Positions 45,340 through 58,603 are shown, counted from the stretch's first letter. The stretch is 64,000 nt of DNA from Eragrostis nindensis (GCA_012490785.1 JAAXCT010000087.1:1178001-1242000), one strand, 5' to 3'. The notes: a model not told the origin generated them from the sequence alone. Made by a program: numbers and translations.

Positions 45340-45930
45340 TGGACAGGCTACAGATGGTTAATTATGATAGCGACCATTTTCCTAGAAGAATACAAATGAT
45401 ATATGATCTGGCATGAGAATCGCAAAGATTACTAAAACAACGATCATCCGGTTTGCATGGTGTATTGTTATTACAAAGTCGTTGCTTCATTGGGTAGATA
45501 GTAGCAAGCTTGAGGCATAATCATCTTGATCTCAATGACCTGGCGGGAGAATCGCAGAGGTTAATAAAAACAACGATTATCCGGTTTGCACGGTTGTTAT
45601 TACAAATTCGTTGCTTCAGCGGGTAGGTAGCAAGCTAGAGGCATAATCATCTTGATATCCGAATTTGTTGGCAGTATCTTGATAATAAAATGGAAGGTGA
45701 GAGGCCTGGCTGATGTTAGTACGCATTAGAGTGATTTTGTAATAGCAGCCGCATGAGCAGTAAATAACAACCACAATAGAACAGATAACAACCAATAATC
45801 TTTTACAGTTCTGAAGTTTGGTATAAAAAACAGCGACTAATTCATCAAGTGTAGATGAGCATTTTGAATTCTCAATGCACAATTATCATGCCAGACAAAC
45901 TTATTCAGAATGCGCCTAGGCCATCTGGAT
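45340..45930 (+). repeat. Duplicated upstream block (UGT side)
   Basis: 45340-45670 holds two ~150-bp units homologous to 41840-42180. 45670-45930 continues as the inverted homologue of 32330-32265 plus 31142-30990, lacking the 1.1-kb insertion present there. It lies about 0.9-1.5 kb upstream of the intact UGT. Confidence 0.8.
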
Positions 45931-45956
45931 TATGGGGAAGAAATAATGAGTTGTTA

Positions 45957-46272
45957 GAGCATCTCCAAGAGGATAGGTAAAATATATTCCAAAATTTTTT
46001 ATTTTAGCTTGTCTCTAAATAATAAAGTAAACCAACAGGCTCTCTAAACCACCAAATGCCCACGGGAAAAAGGAATAGAGAGTGAAGATCACTAGCTAAA
46101 TATAGCTAGCTAGAAAGCTAGAATGAAGAGCTTTTTTTAGATAATGAGCTAGAATGAAGAGCTAGCTATTTTGAAGAGGGATTTAGAGAGACTGTTGGAG
46201 AGCCATTTTCAATAGCACTAGTCATACTTAGAGAAAACAAAACATGTCATACCTAGCCTGTTGGAGTTGCTC
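45957..46272. mobile_element. Tourist-like MITE
   Basis: Inverted ends GAGCATCTCCAAGAGG and, inverted from the right, GAGCAACTCCAACAGG, with TSD TTA (45954-45956 and 46273-46275). About 316 bp, non-coding. Confidence 0.85.
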
Positions 46273-46275
46273 TTA

Positions 46276-46809
46276 ATCTATGACGGAGGTTTGGTGAAAC
46301 AAGGAGCTGTCTGCGGTTGACAGTATCTGACTGTCGTAATAAATAAAAAGGAGTGAGTTATCTGTTTGCAACCGGCAGGATTTTATTGGGGTGGTGTGCC
46401 AGGTGGGATAGACCTTGGTATATGGAAGCGTAGATGTGTCTCAACCCTCACCGGTCGGCTGTTTTGCGTGGCCGTAAATGAGTTCTACGTTCTCGACACC
46501 GACATCATGACACCATCGCCGTAAAATTATAATATGATATTGGTGTGTATGTTTTTAAATTTTTTCTTCAATTAATGTTGTAATTGTTAGACCATGAGAA
46601 CGAACGTGATGTCTCCGTTTCTTAGCAAATATCAAGTTAACAGATATATTCAATTTTGTAAATGACTGGTCAAAGATATGGTATTTGACTTTGATACCAT
46701 AGACTTCATTTTGTGCCTGATATGCGTACCTCATTATATGCCCCTGTCGGAACGTTCTTGTCTGCAGACGACGCGCAGTTGTGAGTCTGTGACAGCAACA
46801 AACAGAGAA
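46276..46809 (+). promoter_or_regulatory. Upstream region of the intact UGT
   Basis: No other gene is seen. CATTATATGCCC (46732-46743), about 75 bp before the ATG, is a weak TATA candidate. The same text lies before the pseudogene (30475-30485, inverted). Confidence 0.45.
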
Positions 46810-48313
46810 ATGGCGAAAATGGCTTCGCCACACATCGCTGTGGTGGCATTCCCGTTCACCTCCCACGGCCTGAAGCTCGTCAAGCTCGCGCGCGCCCTCG
46901 CCGCGGCGGCACCATCGGCGACCTTCTCCTTCCTTTCCAGCCACGAGTCCGTCGCGTCCCTCCACGGCACGGTCCCGGCGAACCTGAAGCTCGTAGAGGT
47001 TCCGTGTCCCGGGTGGGACAAGGAGACGCCGCCGTTGCGCCGGATTGAGCTGTTCGTCGACGCCGCGGAGGCTGGCGGGCTCAAGCAGGCACTTGACACG
47101 GCCGCCTCCAACGCCAGCGGCCAGAAGGTGACCTGCGTCGTCGGAGACGCCTTCATGTCGATGGCCGCGGCGGCCGGGATTCCCTGGGTCGCCGTCTGGA
47201 CCGGCGGCCCATGCGCGCTTATGGCGCATATCCACGGCGACGCCATCCGCCGGGACCTCGGCGACGACGGTATGTATGGTCGTTCAGCTTGAGCCGCGCG
47301 CGCATTTCTGCCAAGTCATTCGTTAGTTAGTACTACTGAACTGCTACCACTGTATATATTATATACTGTTCCATGAATTAATTAAGGCTGTGCTTGCAGC
47401 AGCTGCGAGCCGGGGCAACGAGTTTCTGACCTCCTACCCCGGCCTCGGGTGCTTCCGCGTCCGGGACCTCCCCTTCGGCGACCCTGACACCGACGGCGAC
47501 ATGTTCCGCATTATGACTCCCATCGTCCGCCGCTTGGCGGAGCGACTGCCCCGCGCCGCCACGGCCACTGCGCTCAACTTCTTCCCGGGCCTCTTCCCCG
47601 AGGACGTCTTCGCCGCCCTCGACAAGGCCATCCCCAACAGCCACCCCATCGGCCCCTACCACCTGATCCCCAGCGCCACCGTCACGGCTGCCGCCACCGA
47701 CGACGACAAGCATGGATGCCTCGCGTGGCTCGACAGCCACCCGGCGTGCGCCGTCGCGTACGTCAGCTTCGGCACGGTGGCGGCGCTGCCGCCGGACGAG
47801 CTCCGCGAGCTTGCGCTCGGGCTCGAGGACGCCGGCGCGCCGTTCCTGTGGTCGCTCCGGGAGGAGTCGTGGCCGATGCTCCCGCCGGGGTTCCTGGACC
47901 GCATCGCGAAGGCCAAGGCCGGGATCGTGGTGCCATGGACGCCGCAGGCCGCCGTGCTGCGGCACCCGGCGGTGGGCGCGTTCGTCACGCACGCCGGCTG
48001 GGGCGCCGTCGTCGAGGCCATGGCCGGCGGCGTCCCTATGCTGTGCCGTCCCTTCTTCGGGGACCAGATGATGAATGCCAGGGCGGTGGAATCCTTGTGG
48101 GAATTCGGCCTGGCCATTGACGACGTCGACACTCCGGTGACGCGGGGTGCTGTGGCGGCGGCGGTGGCGTCCCTGCTCACGGGAGAGGAAGCCGCCCGGA
48201 TAAGGGCCAGGGCCAGGGCAATGCAGGCCATGGTTGTCAGGGCATTCGAGCCCGATGGTGGGTCCACCGTCAACTTCCGCAAGCTTGTCGATATGATTTG
48301 TGCTCATGTGTAA
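46810..48313 (+). CDS. Bz1-like flavonoid 3-O-glucosyltransferase (UGT78 type)
   Basis: Exons 46810-47269 and 47400-48313, with a GT-AG intron of 130 bp; 457 residues, normal for UGTs. The enzyme transfers glucose from UDP-glucose to a flavonoid or anthocyanidin hydroxyl in the cytosol. Catalytic His19 sits in FPFTSHG and the activating Asp113 in VVGDAF. The PSPG box runs from Trp333 to Gln376, exactly 44 residues, with the final Gln that favours glucose. Within it the usual HCGWNS reads HAGWGA (351-356). Maize Bz1 also has Ala after the His, but here Asn and Ser are replaced too, by Gly355 and Ala356. ATG 46810 is chosen because the pseudogene shares the downstream MASPH start with identical spacing; the second Met (residue 4) is an alternative. 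Overall resemblance to Bz1 is strong. The natural acceptor is unknown. The gene appears intact. Confidence 0.93.
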
Positions 48314-48606
48314 ATTTATGTATCTGCACCGACGAAATGTCTTATTAGCTGCATCTATACATGCATGATCACAGCTGTAACCACTTTCATCTTAATTTGC
48401 TTATCTTCAATAAACACATCGATGCTCCCTCCGTGCTTAAACAGTGTACGTAATACATTAATGTTAGCTATAGGACTAAAATGGCGAACCAAACAACAAC
48501 TAAGTAGGGCTAATCCGCTGCGCTGCCAAAAAATTACTCATCTTCAGTCTATGTCATCGCACACGTCGCCGATTTTCATGTCAGTCTGCCCCATGTCTCA
48601 ATCCGT
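48314..48606 (+). other. 3' UTR and flank of the UGT
   Basis: Matches, inverted, the 3' flank of the pseudogene (3010-3171), including CTCCCTCCGTGC and ACAGTGTACGTAATACATTA words. No further gene. Confidence 0.7.
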
Positions 48607-50013
48607 CACTACACCATGTACTACAGTCGCCCATAGGCACATGTGCCGACATATGAAGGGTGGGCAATGGTCATGCCGACACTTTTAAAACAATGACGGT
48701 AGAAGCAATCGAGAAAACCTTTCCCGACAGATAAGTGCGTTGCCGACACATAATGGGTTGTCCTTTTGCGCGCACCTATGTCGATAGTTAACTTCTTTCC
48801 CGACAGTTAGAATATTCACTGACAGTAAGGAATTACCGACAGTTACTGTGCTTTCCCGACACTTTATATGTCGCCTAATTAGGTTTCCAGCATGCTAAGA
48901 TATATAGCTTTTCCACATATATAAAGTGTCCATGAAGGACACATTTTGAATTTAATGCAATAATTAAATCCAAATACATGAACCATCACTGTAAAGGTTT
49001 TGCACATTCAAAGAATTACCACGGTTCATGGGCGTCAATGACTTGCACATCAAATTATACATAGATTTCCAAATTTTCACATGGATTCAAATATTCATCA
49101 CAAGTCATAGCAAGGAGGCTGAAGGAGTGGTGATACATCTCGATCTGCAGCGGGAGACTGCAGCAGGAAGAGAAACTTACAGCTCTATGCCATGACGCTT
49201 TTGGGAGGCAACGTCAACTGGACCAACATGGATCTTGGTGACGACAGCTCGATTTGGTGCACATGGCAAGGTGGCTGGATTGGGTGCCGCAGGGATTGGT
49301 GGTAGGGCCAGGCGGCACGGTTGGTGGCGAGCTGGGCTGCCAACGGCTGGTGATGGGTGGGCGCCTGACGGCGGGCGTCATGGCGCACTAGTCCAGGCAG
49401 CATGGCTATGCAGGCGCACAACTAGCTGTTGGCAGGTGTGGTGGTGCAGGCTGGCAACGGATCGAGCTGGACAGGCGCCATGGAGGAGGGGAATTTGGAA
49501 ACTAGGGTTAGTGATAGGAGTTGTGCGGGAGGGAAAAAAGCTTTGACCCGTATTTCTTTACTCTGGCCTGTATCAACCATTGCCGAAATTTTTTTTTTCA
49601 ATAAACTTAGAATTATTACCGACCCATGACTGTCATAGAACCTCCGTCCCTAAATATAGGGCGTTTGACTTTTTCAGACATCACGTTTGCTCATTTATCT
49701 TATTCAAAAAGAATATGAAAATATAAAAATGATTATGTTATGTTTAAAATATATCTACTGATGAAACAAATCATAAAAAATAAATATTATTTTTATAAAT
49801 TTTTCAAATAAGACGAGTGGTCAAACGTGATGTCTGAAAGTCAACAACAGCCTATATTTACAGACGGAGGTAGTAGCCTATTGACAGTTTTGACACCAAT
49901 GCCGACAGTCTAGCGGATGGTAAATTTTTTATAACTACTGACAGTTAAGGAGACAGGGATTGATAAGCTTTCCCCACTATTAACTGTTGGCAACAGCGTG
50001 TCATGGTGTAGTG
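48607..50013. mobile_element. Non-autonomous CACTA element, 1.4 kb
   Basis: Ends CACTACACCATG on both sides (inverted), TSD CGT at 48604-48606 and 50014-50016. Subterminal words CCGACA and GACAGT are numerous at 48650-48870 and 49880-49990. It contains a Stowaway MITE. No transposase frame. Confidence 0.92.
49641..49870. mobile_element. Stowaway MITE inside the CACTA element
   Basis: Inverted ends CCTCCGTCCCTAAATATAGG and CCTCCGTCTGTAAATATAGG (from the right), about 230 bp. TA follows the right end; the left TA is not preserved. Confidence 0.85.
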
Positions 50014-50120
50014 CGTGCCGCTATAAATTGCGGACGCCACCACCAACTTGTTCTCTTTGCTGATTCATGCCACGTGGATCCTTGCACACAAACCAGAGCG
50101 TCCAACAACTATAAGTAAAA

Positions 50121-51702
50121 CTAGGTACATTCTCCGCGCGTTGCAGCGGGAATTTAGGACAATCTTTAGTTGAATATAGGAGAAATAAAACACCGAGCAT
50201 TTGGAAACTTCTCTATCTGCATGTCTGGGAAGGAATATCAATTCTTGCTTTGCAATGGTTACAAATACATTTTCCATCAACTATTATCCCCTCTATAATT
50301 CTCAAAACACAACTTACCTTGGACGATCAGCTCATCAATTTATAGAAGTAGCTAAAATGCTAAATTACCCCAGCCATGCCAATCAGAGCATCAAACAAAT
50401 GGGTGTATGATAAAATAATTTACAGAACACCTCATCTAAAGTGCTTGAATGCCAATTAAAATGAGACCAGCGCCACCACAACCTGAGTGTCTTTGTGGGA
50501 AAATTGGAGTTACTCTACTGCCAGACTAAAGAGTAGGATGTAAGAAGTGTGGAATCAAATGTAAAATTATATGAATATCAACCGAATTTGTAGGTCATCC
50601 TGTATGCACCATACATTGCGATCCAATATGGAACTGGCCCAGGATGCTATCATCGATGGAATTTATATAGAGCAATAACACAGAGGATTAAGTCATGGGA
50701 AATCACAAACATCTTCAGATCGAATATATAAGTGATCATCATATACATGACTTCATGGAGAGACACCAATGGGCATGAAGAGTTGGAAATTCCTTGGAAA
50801 CTAAAATATGTTCCAATCTGAATTTCACCTTTAATAATTTGTACAAAAAGTACTGAGCAACCTCATCTGAGATTTAACTTCAAAGAACAAAAAACAATTA
50901 CTGACCAAGAAAATAGAAAGCATCATAAGATGACAAAATCCTATGAAGATCGATAGGAGTGTGTATTTTCATGGCATTGTTTGACAAAAAAGTTGAAACA
51001 AAAACAACTAACTTGCAAAGCGGTAGGACAAATCTGCAAAATCAAAATAAAATATGAGACACTGCCGCTTTAGTAGAACAAAACTCTTGTGAAGAAAATC
51101 AGCGAACAACCAAACCAGAAAATAAAGCAAGAGGAGGGATAAAGATCTGGAAGGGCCTTTGGTTGGAGGCAATCCACAACGCTGCTTATATATCAGGGTG
51201 TGGTATGCAAAATTGATGGCATGAGTAAAGGGGTCGTCGAGGGGAATTGAAAGAAGAAACGTCTTTGTATTTATTTTCTGTAAGTGCCGGCACTTTCTGC
51301 AAGCATGTGCATAAGTTAGGACGTTTCTGCACGTAGCGGGGCCATAGGTATCGTGACGGCTCAGCTAGCTAATTTTGCTAGTAATACTATTGTAGCACAA
51401 AGTTAAAGGCGAGAGCAAATTATAATCAATGGCCCATGGAAGCGGTAGTGGGTAAGATTAATGTGTGGCTAGTAACTGAATATGCAGCAGAACTGAATTA
51501 AATTTGTATGAGCAATTGGGAAATAATGCACGGTTCATTCGATGTGGGAGTGAACATGAGACAGGTCACATGGATGGATGGATGTGAATCTGAGATGAAG
51601 ATCTAACGGTGATAGGAATTTGGGGTGATGTGGCTCATTGTGAGGGCAAAGAAATAGAAGTTAATGAACTTTTATTGGTTGCACTTATAAAGAAAGAGTA
51701 GA
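50121..51702 (-). mobile_element. Non-autonomous Helitron
   Basis: Read on the minus strand it begins TCTACTCTTTCTTTATAAG (51702) and ends with a hairpin CCCGCTGCAACGCGCGG-like stem followed by CTAG (50121). It lies between host A (50120) and T (51703), as Helitrons require. The 5' end resembles that of the Helitron at 60006-61181 (TATAAGYGCARCC). No Rep/helicase is encoded. Confidence 0.8.
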
Positions 51703-51790
51703 TTCACGTACGTAGACCACACTAAAATTGTTTACAACTTTTGTTTGGCTCTCTGTTCGATCGATGATCTTGAATCTAAGGAAATATGTA

Positions 51791-52023
51791 CTTCCTTCAT
51801 TTTTAAATTGTTGTCGTCGTTGACTTTTTTCTTTACGTTTGACTATTTTTCTTATTCAAATAATTTCAAAATTATCATATATTTTGTTATAATTTATTTT
51901 AGCACAAAAAAAAGTTAAAACATAACTTATAATTTTGTATATTTAAACCAATATTTTAATTAAGATGAATGGTTAAACGTAACGAAAAAGTCAAAGGCGA
52001 CAACGATTCAAAAACAGAGAGTG
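51791..52023. mobile_element. Stowaway-like MITE
   Basis: TA at 51789-51790 and 52024-52025. Inverted ends share TTTTTRAATYGTTGTCG. About 233 bp, AT-rich centre. Confidence 0.75.
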
Positions 52024-52205
52024 TAATTCGAATAAGTCTCTGTTGCGTCGAATTCTAGGTCAATCTATTGATTTCAACCGCCTCACAGTGTACAATTCTA
52101 AAAGAAAGACTAGAGCCGCTCATTCATCACATCATGCTTTAGCGTCTTCGACTTGCTTCTTAATTGAGTCCTTCAGAGCATCCAATTGACTAACTTATTA
52201 TTTTT

Positions 52206-53475
52206 TGTATCTGGCAAGGATTTTGATTTTGTTCTTAATTTTTGTATGTATATCTAATACTACAACAAAGCGTTTTTGAAAAATTTGGAAGACCTATACT
52301 CATGTTTCTAATTGAGTTTATAAGTTCTTGTCCAGTTTGACTGAATATATATGCTCCCAGTTAATTACAGGTTTAATAAAAATGTTTGTAACTCACTGCA
52401 CACCTACGTGTAATGGAAAGGACATTCATCTGTGGAAAAAATATATTAAGTCATACGAAGAGCATTATGCATTTCTAACAGCAAGAAAACCTAGGGGCGC
52501 GTTCGTTGCACCTCCCTCTAAAGTTTAGACATGTCACATCAAAGAGAATCTTACTATTTAAGAATATTTTTATTCATTTAATGACAAAACCTATGTCACG
52601 ACCCCCCTCTAAATCACGGGACGAATCTAATGAGCCTAATTAAGCTATGTTTTGCTACAGTGATGCTACAGTACCTATCTTCTAATCACACCTTAATTAC
52701 CCTCATTAGATTCGTCTCGCGAATTCGAGCGGAGTCCTGAAATTAGTTTTGTCATTAAACTTTATTTGTAATTACAATATTCGTTACAAAAACCCTCTAA
52801 AGTTTAGACCCCATGCAACGAACACACCCTAGGTTAACGCACGTGGCCACATGACATGCCTGTCTACTGAGTGACTATATATATTTGTTGACTCGTGAAT
52901 TGTATACCTCTGTTCATGAATTATAAACCTCTATCTATACACGACTTCATAAGAATATCGATCGGTGACATTCTCCTAATGTGGCCTATGACATTTAATT
53001 TATATTTTTCTCTCCTTGGTAACACTTTCACTACTAAGAGTAAAACAAAATTAGTGTTGCCGATGCACCGACACCTTCGGTTCTGTAAAATCAGAACTGT
53101 GTTTACTGTTTCTAGAACAAAGAGGGACCAAGCAAAGCTAAATTCCTTAGCAAGAGTTCAAATGAAACACCACAACTGCTAAAACAGATTCGTTGTGTTC
53201 AATCTCACGCTGCAGTACTTCCCGAGAAAGCACATCATCAGCTCTAGACTGATGAAACTCCTAATTAAGGCAGCGAATCTTTTCCGTGACGACAGCTCAC
53301 CTCAAGCGAATATATTTGTGAGCCCGTTCCTCACGCTCGAATATCTTCGTGAGCCACATTTCTCCCGCGCGAATATATATGTGAGCTCGACGATTCTGTT
53401 TGAGTTTCGGATATACTATCGGAAGCTGGTCGGTGAAAGTGAGACACGAACGATATCTTTATCTTTGCGGTAATG
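52206..53475 (+). repeat. Duplicated block R, copy 2 (R2)
   Basis: Direct homologue of R3 and inverted homologue of R1. It contains one MITE (52494-52828). Frames of up to 95 codons (52895-53182) are not conserved as protein between copies. It lies downstream of the UGT, as R1 does relative to the UGT scrap. Confidence 0.85.
52494..52828. mobile_element. Tourist-like MITE in R2
   Basis: Ends GGGGCGCGTTCGTTGCA and inverted GGGTGTGTTCGTTGCA, flanked by CTA (52491-52493 and 52829-52831). R1 at about 795 preserves the empty site. The interior contains CATTAGATTCGTCTCGCG. Confidence 0.9.
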
Positions 53476-54698
53476 CTGTAAGGCCTTGAGGCCCAGACAT
53501 AATAATGTTGTCATTCTTGTTGAGTATCATTTCCCTAGGGTTCTCTTTAATTGGTTCCCTAGAGTTCTCGGTCACCGTTCAGCATGTCTTGGGCTGCTTT
53601 TGCTGGTACAATCGGAGCTGCAGATGACAGAAAACCTGAAGCGTAGGCGTCATGCTCGTACATAAGGTTCACTTAGCATAATTATCATTCATTCGTGTGT
53701 TGCATCGTCTAACAAATAGTACGAATAGCATACAAAGGCCGCCCCAGCTGATATTGTCCAAGAAATCAAGCACCCAATGGCAAATAGGTTCCAGGAGTAT
53801 GGATGATTCATGAGTATGCTAGTCGTGAATGTAATCTAGCAGCTCATTATATTTGCTCAGTCTGGAGTTACCGAGGTGGGCGTTTCTTCATGGTACTGGG
53901 ATGGTGATGTATTAGCTTTTGTTGCTGACACTGTATCGTGCGATATGTCTATGTTTCCGGTACTGGGATTGTGAAAGTATTTGAGCGATGGAATTCTGTC
54001 TGGGCAACCACCCAAATGGAGATTGCTTAATACAACCAAAATGATTTTCAAAATAACGTTAGTCTTGTTGATATGTGTGGACTCAAAATGGAGATTGCTT
54101 AATACAACCAAAATGATTTTCAAAATGGAGATTGTTTAACTATGGAAATATAACAAATTTCACCCTCACGTAAGATGTTGCTCCATAAACAACAATCATA
54201 TTGATATGTGTGGACTCAATACGCTACCTCATTTGCTGTTGTTGTATTTTCCGGACAACCCATGCATCACGATCCTCTATAGTCAATGCGTGGGACAATA
54301 TTGTACCTACATGTACACCTAACTGCATATCACAAGAGTCAAGAGGGGACACATGCATTTTGCTATTTTGTTTGCTCTAATTTGTCTATTTGCACACCAA
54401 AGAACCAAACCAATTAGTGCACCGTACTTAGTCTACAATGCTAGAGTATTCCTCTTATATTACTTAGTTTACAATGTATAATACTATAGGCTTAAAAATA
54501 TGGGTTGCATTGTAATTTTTTCATGTTGGTCGCTTTACAATATTTTATAACCAATGAGTATGTACGCATTACCCAAAGTTGATTTTTCAAACTACACTTA
54601 GGAGTAGAATGGATTTTCCATAAAAGATAAACAAAGAATTATTGGAAAAATATGCCGTATAAGAGGTCAAGGATGGAAACTCCCATTATCTAAATTTA
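53476..54698. other. Intergenic with a short tandem duplication
   Basis: No supported gene. A unit with GGAGATTGCTTAATACAACC occurs twice, at about 54018-54055 and 54092-54125. Confidence 0.5.
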
Positions 54699-55006
54699 GG
54701 GGTGTTCGTTTCTTTTGCAAAAATTTTAGCCCTGTCACATCAAAGAGAATCTTGCCATTTAAAAATACTAAATAAAGTCTAATTACAAAACTAATTGCAG
54801 AACCCTGGGCTAATTCGCGAGACGAATCTAATGAGTGTAATTAAGCCATGATTAGAAGATTAATTAGACTCATTAGATTCGTCTCGTAAATTAGCACCCA
54901 TCTGTCAAAAAAATTTTGTAATTAGATTTTATTTAATACTCCTAAATGACAAGATTCTCTTTGATGTGATAGGGCTAAAATTTTTGCTCCTGAAACGAAC
55001 ACCCCC
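54699..55006. mobile_element. Tourist-like MITE
   Basis: Ends GGGGTGTTCGTTTC and inverted GGGGGTGTTCGTTTC, TSD TTA (54696-54698 and 55007-55009). Long inverted arms include TTTTAGCCCTRTCACATC and ATTAGATTCGTCTCG. Related to the MITE at 52494. Confidence 0.92.
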
Positions 55007-55460
55007 TTAGGACATAAGTTGCTTCTTTTATTTTCGTATCTGGCAAGTGATTTTGATTTTGTTCTTATTATTTTTATGTATATCTATACTACAACAAAGC
55101 GTTTTTAAAAAATTTGGAAGATCTCTACTGATGTTTCTAATTATAGGTTCTTGTCCAGTTCTATCGAATATATATTCTTCCAACTAATTATATATAGGTT
55201 TAATAAAAAAGCTTGTAACTAACTGTACACCTACGTGTAATGGAATGGACATTCATCTCTGGAAAGAAAAAGTCATACGGAGAGCATTATGCATTTCTAA
55301 TACCATGAAAAAAGCTAAGTTAACGCACGTGGCCACATGACACGCCTGTCTACTGAGTGGCCATATTTGTTGACTCGTGAATTGTATACCTCTATTTATG
55401 AAATATATACCACTATCTGTACGCGACGTCATAAAAATATCAGTGACATTTTCCTAGTGT

Positions 55461-58400
55461 CACTACGGGAAAAACCCCCTCTGCCAAGCGCCAGAGGCTC
55501 TCGGCAAAGGCCAGATTAGTCTCGGCAAAATGTTTGCCGAGATTACTCTCGGCAAAGAGGACACGGCAGAGTTCCAACGGCAAAAGCATCTTTGTCGAGA
55601 GCTTTTTGTCGGGCACTCGGCAAAGTGTTTGCCGAGCGCCGACATGGCTCTCGGCAAAATAAAGTGAAACGACGGCGCCAAACGGCCATCAGCGACGGTT
55701 TGCCGAGTGCCCTGACGCCAGGCGCTCGGCAAACCATAAATCTTTGCCAAGAGCCAGCCACATGGCGCTCGGCAAACCCTAGCTCTTTGCCGAGCGCCAG
55801 ACACGTGGCGCTCGGCAAATAATGGTACCTTTGCCGAGTGTCAGTGTCAGCTCTCGGCAAAGATTTGTCTATTAGCCGAGAGCCGGTAGTTGGCTCTCGG
55901 CAAAGATCTGTCACACTCGGCAAAAAAAAAAAAATGACAGAATTCAATCAAATGTTTAAATTGGCTAGAACCTGGACAAAAATCACACCAAATCACACAT
56001 ATAAGATAACCATCATCAAAGTCACATATATATCATCACGGTCATCATCTTAGGCATTTAAATCATCACAAACACATATAAATCCTCACAAATACATATA
56101 TGTCATATAGAAAGTGTCCAAATAGTTCAAATAGAAGTCGTCAACAACCACAAGTCCAAGTTCATCAAATGCAAGCAAGCACAACTAGTTGGTTCATGAA
56201 ATGAAAATAGAAACACAACTACAAGCTAGTCCATGAACGAGGATGAGGATGCCACGGCGACCAAGCATTGGGAGGGGATTGGTTCTGGAATGCTGGATTG
56301 TTGGATCCCGCGGATTGATTCTGTAAGAAGAAAAGATTGATGTGTAACACAATATTTGCATGGAAAAGATTTATGTCTCTCACCTTGCTGTCCTGCAAAG
56401 TGACGAGAAGCCGGCCTCTCCTGCAAAGAACGGAACATAAAACAGTCAATTTAAAATTTCGACAGCACGTCCCCTGTATGGTGAGGTTCCCAAAACCTGC
56501 AACAAACCAACAGCACGATGGCCGACAACCACTAACAACAAATCAACGGCACGATAGCCGACAACCACATCAAATTGATGACAAAGCATCAACCATTACT
56601 CATATTTTCAATTGCATTCCATTGCATGGTCACTTGGCCAAATCAACACACACAATAATCATGACAAAGCATTTCATCCATTTTCGCATTTCATCAAATG
56701 TAGACATTAGCAAAATAGCATCGGCTACATCAAAATTTACTAAAAATCCATCATGAACCATCAATTTTCGCATTCAACAATTGCATACAAGCAATTCGAC
56801 CGTCACTTGAATAGCAATTCGACCATTCGACCATCAAACAACTCACCGCTGCACATGTGAAAAACAAAAAAAAAAAGAAGCATTTGAACTTACCTGTACG
56901 TGGACGCCCCCGGCGGGGAGGAGGGGGCGGTGGAGCAGGACGCCGGGGAGGAGGCCGGGGGCGGGCTTGACGTCGACGTGGTGGAGGCCGGGGGGCGGGC
57001 TGGACGTCGACGCGGAGGAGGCCGGGGTCGGGGTGGGGTCGCCGGGCTCGGGACGCCGGCGACGGGCACGGGGGCGCGGTGGCACGGTGCCCCGGGGTCG
57101 CCGGGCCCGGTGCTTGTTCGCGGGGTCGACGGGGCAGGGCGAGGGACGCATCGGGGCCGGTGGAGGGCAACGGCGAGGGAGGGCGCGTGAGGGGCGGCGT
57201 CGCGCGGGGCGGTGGTGGACGGCGGGGCGCGGGAGAGGATGCGAGGGCGGCGGCGCGGGGGAGGGCGCGTGGGACGGCGACGGTGCGAGGGACGATGCGT
57301 GGTACGGCGTCGGCGTGGGGGAGGGTGCGAATGACGGCGGCGCGGCGAGGAGAGGATGGCGGCGGTGAGATTGGGAAGAAGGAGATAAGGGAGAAAGAGA
57401 AGGAACCGGTCAGCTGCTCATATTCGAAAACTTCGCCGAGTGCCCGATCCGGCGCTGGGCAAAAATTAAGCACACGGCAAAACAGTTATTTGCCGAGAGC
57501 CACCGGGCCGCACTCGGCAAATAACTGTTTGCCGAGTGCTTCGCATAAAGCACTCGGCAAAAAATTTCAAACTGAAGTTCAAATTGTTTTTAAAAAATAT
57601 CAAACAAATTCAAAATTCACCAAATTTCGTCGTGATACATTTTATATATTCTATTGCCTAAAAAAAAGATTTAGAGTGAATCCATAATGCGACTGTTATT
57701 TTGATTCGAAATCTAAACGAATACTTCACAACTCTATGGCTTCTTCGGGGAAGCTCTGGTTTGTAAGCAACGTACGTGACAACTTGTGCAAAACTTTTTC
57801 TATGATTTACCACAGCCTCAACGTATGATTTCATGATATCAGGGCGGATCTCATAATTTTCAGACTTCGTTTGCATTTTATAAAATCAAAATATTATTTT
57901 ACCCCACGTTGACGTTCATATTTTATGTATATGATGCGCGATTTTTCAGTCCGTTTCAGGGTTACGGCCTCAAATTGGACTCAGAAACATGAATATTATT
58001 TTTTGAGTCACTATATTTGATTATTTGAATCACTTGTAGTTCAAATTTGAATTATCTTCAATAAATACTTTAAAAGAAATAAATTACTTAAATATAGCAA
58101 AGGGTTTGACAAAAATACCAAATTTTGACATGAAGTAACATGCAAACAAACACTGACAGCAGAAAAAAAATTGTGGCCAAAAACGTAAAAAGAACATTAA
58201 TTTGCCGAGAGTCAGAGACTAGCCCTCGTCAAAGGTTCAACCTTTGCCGAGTGCACCGTGTTGCACTCGGCAAACATTGCTGTTTGCCGAGAGCCTGCGG
58301 TGGACTCTCCGCAAACATTGACGCCGTCAGTGCGTGGCACGTGCTCAACTTTGCCGAGAGTCGGCAGTTTTGCTGAGAGCCCCCTGTTTATTGCCGAGTG

Positions 58401-58603
58401 TCACTGGTGGGGCTCTGGGCAAAATTAGTTTTTGCCGAGTGCCCTTCCCTATGGCGCTCGGCAAATTCCCTTCTTCCCGAGTGTCTATTCTTTGCCGAGA
58501 GCTTTGACGTTGGCCCTTGGCAAATATGATCTTTGTCGAGTGTCCGATAAAAAGCTCTCGCCAAAGGACTTAGCTCTCGGCATACAGGGTCTTTCCCGTA
58601 GCG
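55461..58603. mobile_element. CACTA element with CTCGGCAAA subterminal repeats, 3.1 kb
   Basis: Starts CACTACGGGAAAAACC (55461) and ends in the complement of CGCTACGGGAAAGACC (58603). TSD TGT at 55458-55460 and 58604-58606. Dozens of CTCGGCAAA/TTTGCCGAG words fill 55480-55930 and 57430-58590. The centre has a GC-rich, low-complexity stretch (56900-57370). No transposase is recognisable, so it is non-autonomous. Confidence 0.94.
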
